A stretch of DNA of 64,000 nucleotides from NCBI GenBank assembly GCA_020726505.1, contig JAHLEZ010000049.1, positions 157,238 to 221,237 on the forward strand, in the 5' to 3' direction. Positions within the stretch are counted from its first letter, which is position 1. Each line of letters opens with the position of its first letter. The translations under genes were made by a program, and so were the position numbers. Source of the DNA: Leptodontidium sp. MPI-SDFR-AT-0119 (Eukaryota > Ascomycota > Leotiomycetes > Helotiales > Leptodontidiaceae). Positions 1-11,045 of this stretch are shown piece after piece. The notes beneath the pieces are model-generated. The model saw nothing but the letters and a program-made list of their open reading frames with translations. It did not search any database and had not been told where the DNA came from.

Positions 1-1279
1 TCTTTTCGCCTTTTAAACTTATAGAGCGATTAGATATAAGATTTCCGAGTTTCATCACGATACTAAAAAGTTATTCTAGGCCACAGTTAAATCGCTATAC
101 GGAAATTACTAAACTACTATATATTAAGCAAGCGAGCTAGAAATGAAGGGTGTATTTATTACTACTAAAATTTATATAAATAACTATGTATAATATATAA
201 CTAATATTTATACTAGCTCATTAAAATAATCTACTTCCTTAAACTTAGCATCTTAAGTATACACCTTGACTCTACTAATTACCTCCCTTTGTATTATTAT
301 AACAGCAATTGTAATAATATCTTTAGTATTATTTGTCTAATAAATTAATAATATGCCTTATATATAAGCCCTCTCTCGATAAGTACTAAGTTTATATAAA
401 TCCTAGTGCCTAAGCTCAAGTCTCTACACCGCGAGAGCAGTCGTAAATAGGCGAGTTTGTATTATAAAAGTCTGACCAATTAATATAGGGGCAGAACTAG
501 AGGGGAGTTCAAAGAATAAAGGATCTCGACGAGTATTAAAAGGTACTACGCGTGAGCTCCCACCTAAAGCGCCCTTAGGCCTACCTTTACCTTTTACTTT
601 TATTGGATTTAAGAATAGAAAAGGTTAAGGAGTAGCTAGGGGCCTAGGAGGTATATTTAATTAAAGCCTATTATAATACTAATGAGGATGAATATTACTT
701 AAGAGAATCACGCCACCTTCTTACTTTCTCTTGTAAATTATATAAAGGCAAGGTAAATTAAACGCCTGTTGTGTAGTACATGTATAATCCTTCAGAGGTA
801 GTAAATATAACTAGATGTTCACTCCCGCTAGATAATATGGCAGTTATTTATGATTATAGTCTAGGACCTATTATTCTACCTAGTACTATAATTAAAGTCC
901 GCGAAAGAGTTATTATTATCCTTAAAGTTGCCTTGTCGAAGTTAGAAGAAAGTAATAACATTAATTTAAAGCGATTTAACGATGGCAACTTTTCTTAGAG
1001 GGCTGCCAGCTCGAAGCGATCATTCGCTAAGTTCTAAGTTAATACTGTTAATAATAATATCGAAAATATTCGGGATAAAAGTCGCGCCACTGATTCGAAG
1101 TGTTCATTTACGAAAACTTAAGTTCGCAATATTAACGACGCTATTAAACTCATTTAGTTTACTTATTATAAGGCTTAAAAGCTTCTCTATTTAGCTAAGG
1201 TAGGGTTAAAGAGTAAGTTAATTAGGCGATAAAGTAACTCGGGTTTGTCTTGTTTCTACATACTTAGTAATTTAATATA
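1..1279. other. AT-rich stretch, no gene recognised
   Basis: AT-rich sequence with stops in all frames. The two short plus-strand frames at 780-998 and 982-1194 show no family motif. It is probably RIP-affected DNA flanking the NB-ARC/TPR relic, but I could not align it to anything else in the window. Confidence 0.5.
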
Positions 1280-2470
1280 TTAGTTGTCTCCTACGTAATA
1301 CTAAGTTACTTAGCCAGCGCCTGCCGGTTTAGAGTCTCAGCCTCGTTATACTTGCCTTAGTAATTAAGCACAAGAGCGAGGTTATTCATACTCGTGAGTG
1401 TTAAGGGGTGCTTCTAGTCGAGCGCCTCTATAGAAAGCTAAAGCGCTTCTCGGTATATAGCCTTAGCCTCGTCGTACTTGCCCTAACTATCGAGTACTAA
1501 GCCAAGCATCCTGATACTATCAAAAATCCTCTTATTATTACTTTAAAGAAGATATTTACAAGTAATTAGAGTTTCTTCACTTTCTACCTTCGCAATTTCA
1601 TAATAACCTTATAGCCAGTTATACTAAGCTATATTATATAAAAGAGATATACGCTTAAGTAAAGACTTACTTGACTTTAGTCTACACTTTAGTACCTTAA
1701 GAGTATATAGTAATAACATCTCACACGTCGTCTAGTTATTATAATCTCTACTCGGAAAAGCTTTTGCTACTACTTCGATTACCTCTCCCTGCTACCTTTC
1801 AACCTCTTTATAAAATTATAGTCATTTCCGCGTTACGAGTTACATAAGCCGGTATATCTCAAAGGTCTTACTGCCTTTCTTAATAGTAATTAGAGAAAAC
1901 TTATCTAGAGGGGCTAGAGTATCTTTGAAATCGAAAGTATTAAGGTATTAAATAAAAAGGAGGAATTCGGGAATCCCTTGGCGATCGAGTATAGTTATAA
2001 GGGACAAAAGCTCCGCAACTTGTAGCGTATTTCGCTTAATCTAATTAAATGAGATTTGCCAGGTCCGGATCACGGAGTTAAGAACACCTAGATCTCGTCT
2101 TAAATCTCTAGATTCTTTATTAAGGAGCTTACTTTAACTTTTTTCGTCTTAACAATAAAGTATCAAGTACTTAAAGACACTTATACGAATAGCTTTCGAC
2201 CTAATATATACAGCGGCTTAAGTAATTACTAGTAGTAGATAATCTAGGTCTTTGGTAAGCTCGGCGCAATTAGAGCTAGTTAATATACCTTCAGGGATAT
2301 TAATGTAAAGTAACTACTCGGCGTCCTTCGAATCCATTAGATTAACTAGAATGACGCTCGTGTATCTAGGGCTAAGCTATAACGTTACTCTTCGGTCTCG
2401 TGTAGTAAGGAGTATTGACCTAGTTGTAGTTTATAAGATGTAACTCGATAATGGAAGAGTAGTGTCATTT
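1280..2470 (-). pseudogene. RIP-degraded NB-ARC/TPR STAND gene
   Basis: Conceptual minus-strand reading with stops treated as mutated Q/W codons gives a fungal NB-ARC/TPR protein. In N to C order one sees a TTRDRRV block (late NB-ARC), an LDYLLLVIT block (GLPL position), a winged-helix stretch with LDRQGIPEFLL, an EIYRLMxLVTRK block, an NWTTCEMLL block, and then two kinesin-light-chain-type TPRs (GKYDEAKAIYREAL and MNNLALVL followed by GKYNEAETLNRQAL). The P-loop half of the NB-ARC domain is missing: conservation stops near 2470, so the gene is truncated as well as mutated. Intact members are STAND receptors thought to act in fungal non-self recognition (family knowledge). The breaks are TAG/TAA at Gln or Trp positions, as RIP produces. 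It lies back to back with the NACHT relic at 2670. Confidence 0.72.
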
Positions 2471-2669
2471 CCCTTTCGAGATCTCTTCTCTTATGTTTAG
2501 CGAAATATATTAATTAGAGGACATGAACTTTTATTAACTTTCTTATACGTTAATAGTTTAATATCACAAATTTCCACTAACTATAGTTGTCTAATAGTTT
2601 TTATTAAATAAAATTATTTGAAAAGTTATTAACGAATAATATTAATTTATAGAAATAGACTAAGATTTA

Positions 2670-4260
2670 ATCTTGACGCTTTTATTTCCGGAAATGTACG
2701 TCCGAGAGAGAGAAATCTTTAACGCGAAAGAGAACCCGAAAACCGTCAATTAGATTTTCTAAGATAGAGAAGATGCCGAGACTAATAAAGAGGATAGAAA
2801 TATTAGAAGCTTAAATAATGTCGTAGATATTATTACTAAAATAAGTGGCTCCCTTAGTTCTTAGCTCTAGTCTAATAGTCCAACATAGTCTGACGGTGCC
2901 AAAATATTCTGGATTAACGGTAAGCCTAAAAGTAGTAAAAGTATAGTTATAAAATACCTAGCTTAAAATATCCTTCAATTGTATTATTAAATAACAACTA
3001 CAGTTGTTATTAGTAGCTTTTTCTTTCTCGAAGTAGGCGCTCTACTTTAGAAAAATATAAAAGGTTGTTTAAGAACTCTCTTATACTAGATCTAGACTTC
3101 GAAAAACAAGACACTCAAAAACTTAGTTAATAAAGATCTTAGACTAGCGGGATAGAAGTCATAAAGTAAATTAGAGCTATAATAACGCCTTTTTAATACA
3201 CTCGATAACAATGATGCCTTATTTGTCTTCTTTATAGATAGTCTCGATGAGATATAGAAAGACTAGCGGCATTTGATCACTACTCTAATTGAGGAGTTAA
3301 GTCGTCGTCCGAGTGTTAGAGTATGTGCCTTAAGTCGTCTAGAAAACACATTCTTAAATACCTTTTAAGATTACTTTACTCTTAAAGTCTAAGGGCTTAA
3401 TTCTTTTAGTATTTAGGTATATACTAAGTTAATACTAAATCTATAGAAGAAGTACTCCAAAAATCGATCCGCCGATGATATTGCCTAAAATATTGCGATT
3501 ATTACCGAGAAAATTACATATAAAGTCGAAGGGGTTTTCCTCTAAGCAAACTTTACTACCGTTAAAGTTATAATATAATACGAGAGTAAGGTTAATTACT
3601 AAACTATCGTAGAGCAAATTGATTAATTAGATTTAAGCTTAGTAGGATTGTTTGAAGAGATATAAAGTCGTTAAAACACAAACCTTCCCCTTTATAGAAA
3701 GGAATCTACTAAGCTCTTCGAGTATGTGTTAATTACTCTTAACACTAACTTCAACGCCATTTTTTTAGAGAAACCGAATTCGCTTCGACTTCCTTCTCTA
3801 CTCGCCTATTTACTAGTAAGTATAAGTAAGATAGCGTATAGCGAAGAGATTATCAGTTAGTTAATCAATAATCTAAACATATTTTATATTAAAAAGAGAA
3901 AAGTTTTAATAATTAAAATAACTTAACTATTAAAGGGGTACAACAGGTAGTTGACTAAGAGAATTACAGGACTATTAAAAGTGGTTTACGATATACTAAA
4001 CCGCTTGCGTCTAGCTACATTAATAGACTTATAAGATACCAAAGACCGTCTATACTATATTCTATAGAATAAAGTACTAAAACTTAATTACAGAGAGGTG
4101 AAATTTATCTATAGATCTACACGCGAATTTCTCTCTGACATAGAGTTTAGGCGTGGTATACTTGCTAATAATATAAGGACGGGCTACTGCTAGGGTTGAC
4201 TTGCCTAGAATACTAGTTTAAAAGCGGAATAATAATGTTCCGAAGAAACATTAAAGCCTA
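2670..4260 (+). pseudogene. RIP-degraded NACHT-domain STAND gene
   Basis: Plus-strand reading gives the usual entry to a fungal NACHT protein (a YFRKCTSERENL-like stretch, normally FPEM...R), then a Walker A at about 2917-2946 reading NGKPKSSKS, in which two glycines of GKPGSGKS have become K and S by G-to-A changes. A Walker B reads FIDSLDEI at about 3231-3254. Downstream come a winged-helix-like region and the typical FIYRSTREFL block near 4100-4140. The frame is broken by many TAG/TAA at Q/W positions. Coding-like character may run on to 4735, where the LTR of gypsy copy A begins and may truncate the C-terminus. NACHT STAND proteins are NTP-driven oligomerising receptors (family knowledge). 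This copy cannot make protein. Confidence 0.75.
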
Positions 4261-4735
4261 AGGCTTTGTTTATATATAAACAACTTACTTATTTTTACTT
4301 AAAATTATCAAAATTATTATTATTATAATACTCGAGGATATAATAATTGATTCTATAGACCTAGGAACTCGACGGCTAAATACTTTACTACTATATAATT
4401 ACGGGGATATATTTTATCTAATGAAATTACTAGATTTTCCTCTTGAAATCCGACTTCTAAAAGATATTAACCCAGATAATCTTATATTATTGTTTACTAT
4501 ATATTTTACCCTAAAAATAATAAATTAAATAGTCTAGAAAACGAATTTATATATCTGGGATACTCAAGACCATTCAAATCTATACGCCCGACTCCTCCTT
4601 TAATACCCTACTACCGCCAGCGAGTTATACGTCTACTACTTTGCCATATAAATTTATATAACTTATAATATATAATACGAGATCTCTGACTATTAATTAA
4701 ATAAAGAGTTTCTAGCTTATTACGACATAATATAG

Positions 4736-5017
4736 TATAAGAGGGACGAACCCTAATCTATATAACAAAAGGGTAATATATAGCAAGTTATTAGAGGAGA
4801 TTTTAAGCTCTATAAATAATAGATTAATTAAATCTAAAGATAATATATATTTAGAGAGTACGAATCGGCAAAGGAGGGGAGGGAAAAGGTTTTAATAAAT
4901 AAAATATATCTAATGTTACATTCTTGATATTTTGTAATTAAGTGTTAGCTTCTTATATATACGAAGGACTAGCGTAGTTATATAATAAAAGAAATTAGCG
5001 GCTGTTCTCGCTATATA
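4736..5017 (-). repeat. 3' LTR of gypsy copy A
   Basis: 282-bp LTR, diverged by RIP from the 284-bp LTRs of copy B but collinear with them; shared blocks include GATTAATTAAATCTAAAGAT. It starts TATAAGAGGG on the plus strand, the counterpart of TGTGGAAGGG in B. Confidence 0.75.
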
Positions 5018-5034
5018 CGTCCCCCCTTTTAAAG
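5018..5034 (-). other. polypurine tract of gypsy copy A
   Basis: The minus strand reads a run of A then six G directly before the 3' LTR, as expected for the plus-strand primer of a Ty3-type element. Copy B has the same feature in the same place, which fixes the element's orientation as minus. Confidence 0.7.
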
Positions 5035-8000
5035 ACTTTACTCGTTCTCGAGTAATATATATTAAAAAGAAGTAAATAACTAATTAGAGCGTCTTAAATC
5101 GTTAGTAAAATATTATATAGCTAATATATATAAAGTCCTGTGATAGTTGACTTATTACTTTTAAAGTAAATAATCGTCTCGCTTAGCACCTTCCTGCTCC
5201 CTTATATAAGGCTAGCTCTCCCTTACTAACCTTTTAACTTTAATTCTTTAAATATAATAATCTTTCCTTAATACTATTTTCTTTATAAAGTACTTTAACG
5301 CGTTTCGATCTTTTTCCTCCTTCTTTTTATTAATTAAATAACACCTCTTATACTTTCTCTCGTTATATACTTCTAAAGAAAGTAAACTTCCTCGCTAAGC
5401 TTATATTAAGATTGACTTTATTATTACTTTTTTATATTATTAAGGCAAGATCTCCTTTTATTTAAAGACGACCTTAACTATTATGACTTTAGTATCCTTA
5501 GAAGTCTCTCCGCTATTAATCTCACGCTATTTGGTACCCTTAGGGCAATAACCTTAGCCTTTATTATTAACTTTAGTACGCTATTAGAACTTAACACCTT
5601 TAACTTCGCTATTACTTAATCGTAAAAGTAACGTAGTAAAAAGCTTTCTTAGCTTGCTTTCTTTTATTAAATAACTACTTCTTCCGCAGCGCTTGCGTTA
5701 ACTTATATATAGTCTCTCTTTAACTCCCTTTATCTTACTAAAACGCTCTCTTACCCTTAGTTTCTAAATAATAACTTAAATATAAAGTTAAATCACTTAA
5801 ATATAATAAATTAACTTTTTATAATATTAACTAGGTTTTATTAACTTTGTTATAAACCTTTAAAAAGAGTTCTTTGTTATTAGTTACTTTAAAAGTACTA
5901 TTAAGATTAGTTCACTTTATTTTAACCTAAGCGCTCTTAGCTCTAATATTAAAAGTCGATACTATAAAGGTCTTAACACGTCTTAACTTCGTGAATTATA
6001 CTCTTATTTCTTCTCTTATACTTAACTAGCTATTTATAAATTATATTAACACATTTCCTGCGGTAATTTAAAGTACTATTATAGTCTTTAATCCTTAACT
6101 TGTGTTTTAAGAAGTAGTTAAAGTGAACTTTAAGACTTTACTTTAACGTTATCTAAGCTAAGTATTAAATTATCTAACCTCTTTATAGTGCTAGTACTTA
6201 TATTTTCTTAATAAGTTAAGGAAATAATACTATTTGTCTTTTTTAAGCTCGTAAACTAATGAGAATTAAGGCCACCTTATGTAATTATCTATATTAAACT
6301 TTACCCCTTAGGTTAAGAACGTGCGTGTCGCGCCGTATTAATCTTCCCTTAGTAATAAGTTACTAAGTAGCTTTTGGATTCCTTTATAAATACGCTCTTG
6401 TGTACCTGCGTAAGTTATATTATTAAAGATAAGTGATATTATTCCGCTAGTCTCTTATTAATTAGTTAATTAAATAAAGTAAAAGTTAGATCCGCTAATT
6501 TCGAAGGTTTATAGTAGAAAGCTAGAAGGAATAAGTAAACTAACGGTTGGAATGCGTTAAGTAAGGTTAAGAGGCTATAATAAGTTCTTGGTTCTTAGTG
6601 TAGTAGAAATAGCCCCTTCTCTTCTTAAAAGTAAGTTACCTCTTATTATTAAAGCTAATAAAGGATCTTTAAAACAGTTAAGCTTTTTAGGGGCAAAAGA
6701 GTTTAGTTAACTTAAGTACTATTAAGTTAGTAGTAATTAAGTATAAGATAATATATTATGGGGTCTTATTAACTAGAGATTTTCTTGGAATAGTAGTTTA
6801 ATTATAGTTAAAGTCTCTAAATTACTTTAGTTTTTTAATAGGGGTTAAAGAACTTGTTATTAATCTTAAGGTCAAAATTAGATTTAACTCTTGACCGGTT
6901 ACTTTATAAGTTATTAGTTACGTTTTTGTTCGCTTTATCCCTATCCGTTTTATTTAATAATACCTTTCAGAATAAGGTAATAAGTAGTAACGAAACATAT
7001 ATAAGAATACTTAAGGTAACTCCCTTAGCCTTAATTAGTTACTAGTATTTATTACTAAACTTAGCTAGAGGTCGAGAGTATAGAGTCTTTATTACTTTAG
7101 CGATATTAATATAAGCTTAAAATAGTAATACTCTTATTTATAAGTTTATTATAATTATAAAACTATTATATTATACTTAAAATATTATTTATAACTTACA
7201 GTCTCTTATTAATACTTTAAATGCGAAGTATATTACCTTTTATTTACTAGTATTAGTAAACGGCAAAAGAAGTCCTTTTTTTTAGCTTTTTTAATAGGAG
7301 GGGACTAAGAGGTATTAACGTATATATAAAAGGGGCCCTAACTTAATAGGCGAGAGACTTTAAATAAAGTTAATTAGGGGTAGTCGACTAATACTCGATC
7401 CTTAAAAGGTTCATTAGTTAAGGGTAACTAAGGGTCGTCGGCTAATGACATACTTAGACCTCTAGCACGTAGGGCAGGGTTAACGTTAGTTATATTATAG
7501 TTATTAATTTAAGGTTTTAAAGAGTACGGCTTTGACTTTAAAGCGTGTTATTAGTCTTTTATTAAGAGATTTCCCTAAACTTTTACCTACTTTATATAAA
7601 TTTTTAATCTACTTACTAGCTTAAGGCTAGTTTACTAATAATACTTTTAATATTAGCCTTTATAAATCGCTACGCTTTACTTCTAAAAGTTAGTGGCTTT
7701 ATCCCTAAAAATAATAGACTTACTTTATTATTTCCTTTCTTTTTAGTAATTGCCAAGAGTTAGCGCCTAAGTATATTGCGTTTGTATTCTTTAGGGTGTT
7801 TAACACGTTAAACTCGAATTTTTAGCCTAAGTTATAAGTTTAACTTACTATTTTAGAATCTAGTCTTACGGATCGAGCCTAAAAATTAGCCTATTTAAAC
7901 AAAGTTACTTTTTGCCGCTTAGAATATTACTAACTTAATAATAGTAGTCTCGTTTTAAACTTATTATATATTCTTATATAGTAAGTAGTCTATAAGGGCA

Positions 8001-9171
8001 CTAGTTTCTTATTAAGTTTTACTTTAAGAAATAAGTGTTTTTATAGCGCGGGGCTAATATTCTCTCTAACTTACTTAAGGCTATATATACTCTTCTTTAT
8101 ATTTATTGTAGTATTAAGGTGTCTTAAATCGTAGTTTTTAGTAGTACGAAGTCGGTTTAGCGATTATTTTAATAATTTTAATGTGTAATAATATGTCGTT
8201 TCCCCTTTTAAAAACTAAAGGTATATCCTCGTATTAGCTCCTTAATATTAAAGCCTCGATATTAAAGTATTAACTTTAAGTTTCTTGTCGCGACGATTAC
8301 TTGTAGAAGTGAGTGATAATTATTAAGGTTAAGTTTATTTAGCTAAAGAAATGTTATTAGCGACGTTAGTATATAAAGTGTATATATTTATTCCGAGTTA
8401 AATATTACTCAGTACTTACTATATTACTGTGCTAACAACTTAGGAACTTTAATTACTATCTTATTGTCCTTAATACGCTATATTATTAGAATCGTAGGGT
8501 TCTTTAAGAATTTAGGGTCGTTAAAGTGTTATAAATTAATGTCTAGTTTAAGATTTAAAAGGGTTAAGTTATCGTCCTCGCTAAAGGCCTCTCTTAGTTT
8601 ATTACTATTATTATAAATGAAGTTGTTTCTCTTATAAAAGAGCTTAAGCTTATTACCGGCGAAGGTTTATTATAGCTAAGGGCTATTATCGCCGAGTTCC
8701 TTGAGTTTGTAATAACCTTTATTAGTATAAGTTTTAGTAATCTCATAAGGACTTAACTACCTAAAGTCGAGTACTTAGTTTAAGGACATATTATTCTCTC
8801 GTATTAAGTCCTAGCGAAGGACTAAGTCTTTCTTTTTAAATAGTTTCTTTTATATGTCGTGTTTGAAATTAAAGGCTTTCTTACTTTCTTAATAACGCCG
8901 AGTCTTCTTAAAGATAGCCTTATTAATATATTCTTATCTTATTTAAAATTATATAACTTTAAGCTATAGTAACTTTAATTAGTCACGAACCTCCTTAGTA
9001 ATTAACGTTCTTTATATTAGGTTTCTTGTCTCGATAAGTAAGATCGCCTCCCTACCGTATATTATATAAAATAGTATATAACTAGTTAGACTATATATAG
9101 TAGTTCTATTAGTAAATAATATTACAAAAAGGTTATTAATCTAACGTCCTTTTATTTTTGATAAGGCATTT

Positions 9172-9344
9172 TGTCGTACAACATAAGTATACGCACGTAC
9201 TTAGCCTACGTAAGCAGGCCAGTTAGTTATAGGGGCAGTTACAGACAGGAGCTCCCTCCTAGAAATCAGACACTTTTGCCACTACGTTATAGCCACTAAG
9301 AGAGCTATACCGGCTGTCGATTGAGAGAGACCTTTTACACGACA
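9172..9344 (+). repeat. 5' LTR of element C
   Basis: 173 bp, TGTCGT...ACGACA. Nearly identical to 23393-23565 apart from G-to-A and C-to-T changes (for example GTATACGCACGTACTTAG here against GTATGCGCACGTGCCTAG in the 3' copy). Confidence 0.9.
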
Positions 9345-9357
9345 GTTATAAGCCCCG
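9345..9357 (+). other. primer binding site of element C (initiator Met-tRNA half type)
   Basis: GTTATAAGCCCCG follows the LTR directly. It differs by one RIP-type change from GGTTATGAGCCCC, the complement of the anticodon region of initiator Met-tRNA, used as a half-tRNA primer by copia-type elements (family knowledge). The copia element at 33231-33242 has the unmutated form. Confidence 0.75.
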
Positions 9358-9587
9358 TACACGCTGTTACGTAGTATTAGAAACTGTAGAAGCTCTAAGG
9401 TTAGCGGTTTAGTAATAGTTTTATAAAGTAATAGGAAGTTATGTAATGTTCTCCTTTATAAAAACAACTCTTCAAGGGTTATTAAACTATCTTCGCACAC
9501 AATTACCTTCGTATACCTCAAACGACCTTCGTAGACTCTAAAATAGTTACTTTAGCTCCGACAGTTATTCTTACGTCTAAACGAGAA

Positions 9588-10725
9588 ATGTTTCTGCCGT
9601 GGCTAGTAAAGTTAAAGGCTCAAGTAATAGTCCGGGGAGTATGGCGCTATATTAACCCCGACAGACTTGATTCTCTATATATAACTAATTTAAAGCCTAC
9701 GCTACCTCCGACGATTAAAGAGCTCATATATATAAAAGATAAGCACAGGCAGAACACGTAGGAAGTAGACATTCGGGACATTCTAAATAAGCCAGCGATT
9801 TTACTAGCACGCTTTAAGGATGTAGAAAAGGAGTATTAGGCGTACTAACGCGACTATAATATACGGCATACGCGCTAGGCAGCGTTAAATTAATAGTATT
9901 AAGTATTGTGGGAATGGGTGAACTAGTCTGTGCCGCACATACTTTTGGAGCCTTACAAGGAGCAACTGATCGCTGAAGGACGCCTGACTCTTCAGAACTT
10001 AGTGCGGGAGCTTCAGAAGAAGTATGTACCGACCCCTAAGTAATATAAATAGTACTGGAAAGACGCGTATTTAGACGTATTAGAGACTGGCAAGTAAGGC
10101 TTAATACACCCGAATACATAGTTAGACAACTGGTTCTAGGCTCTGGCTAAAGCGAAGTCTCTAAAGCTAGATGTCGTTAAGGGAACTAGCGCTATATAGA
10201 CGTTTTTAGAGACTGTCGCTGTGAGGGTTACACTGGAATAGAGTGCTAAGTAGCTCCGGAGGGTCTTAGAGGCCGATATTATAGGGGAAAAGCCTAGTCG
10301 CACGCTTAAGGAGTACGGCCGTATATTAGAAACTTACTTGCAAGTGACTACTGCCGTTAAGAAGCGCTTAGACAGGAAAGGTACTAGGGGTAGTGGAGTA
10401 TATATAACGCTGGGAGGACGTAGTGATAGTACTAATAAGTGCCCTTGTCAAAGGAAGTACGCATAGCTCCCTAGAGACTACTTTAGACTAGAGTTAGCTC
10501 TAACAGGTCGTACTAAACGTTAAATACAGCTCTTAGACGACGACAAGAAGTCAATTCGCTAACGTCTAGAGCTCTCAGAGTACTAATAGTTGCGGGAGAG
10601 GCTCCGAGAGAAGGGTTAGCTAAGCCCTGGCTCTGGCTCTAGCTCCGGAGATAGTGCCTCTAAGGAGGGTACTAAAGGCAAAGCCACGTGGGAAGGCAAG
10701 GGACTGATAGAGGCTTGAAGAGAGT
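9588..10725 (+). pseudogene. RIP-degraded copia-type gag of element C
   Basis: One frame from the ATG at 9588 stays coding-like for over 350 codons once TAG/TAA are read as mutated CAG/CAA. It has the long helical middle of a fungal copia-type gag, including a QxYWKDAYLDVLETGKxG stretch and an LDNWFxALAKAKSL stretch. Near 10440 it reads KCPCQRKYA followed by a DYF, which looks like the CxCxxxxHxxxxC knuckle of this gag type with His and the last Cys changed to Tyr (C-to-T or G-to-A). No pol follows. The C-terminus is Ser/Gly-rich and ends before the insertion point of gypsy B at 10747. Confidence 0.65.
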
Positions 10726-10746
10726 AAGGAAACAGTGACTTAGTAT

Positions 10747-11030
10747 TATAGGAGGGATAAAGCCTAATAAACTACATAATAAGAGAAGTAGTATATAGTG
10801 AAGTACGGGAGAGATTCTAGGCGTAAGGAATCGCGGATTAATTAAATCTAAAAATAATACATATCTAAAGAGTATAAAACCTTAAGGGAGTAAAGGAGAA
10901 AAAAGTGTATTTAATAAATATTTATAAATGTTCTTAGTTATTAAATTAATTTCAAGTGTTAAGCTCTTTTATATAGAAAGAGCTTATTTAGTCAAGTAAT
11001 AAAGGAGCTACTAGAGTCTTCCCCACTACA
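10747..11030 (-). repeat. 3' LTR of gypsy copy B
   Basis: 284 bp, same length as the 5' LTR at 22532-22815. The differences noted are transitions. The plus-strand start TATAGGAGGG corresponds to TGTGGAAGGG in the other LTR. Confidence 0.9.
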
Positions 11031-11045
11031 TTCGTCCCCCTCTTT
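11031..11045 (-). other. polypurine tract of gypsy copy B
   Basis: The minus strand reads AAAGAGGGGGACGAA directly before the 3' LTR, matching the equivalent tract of copy A. Confidence 0.7.
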
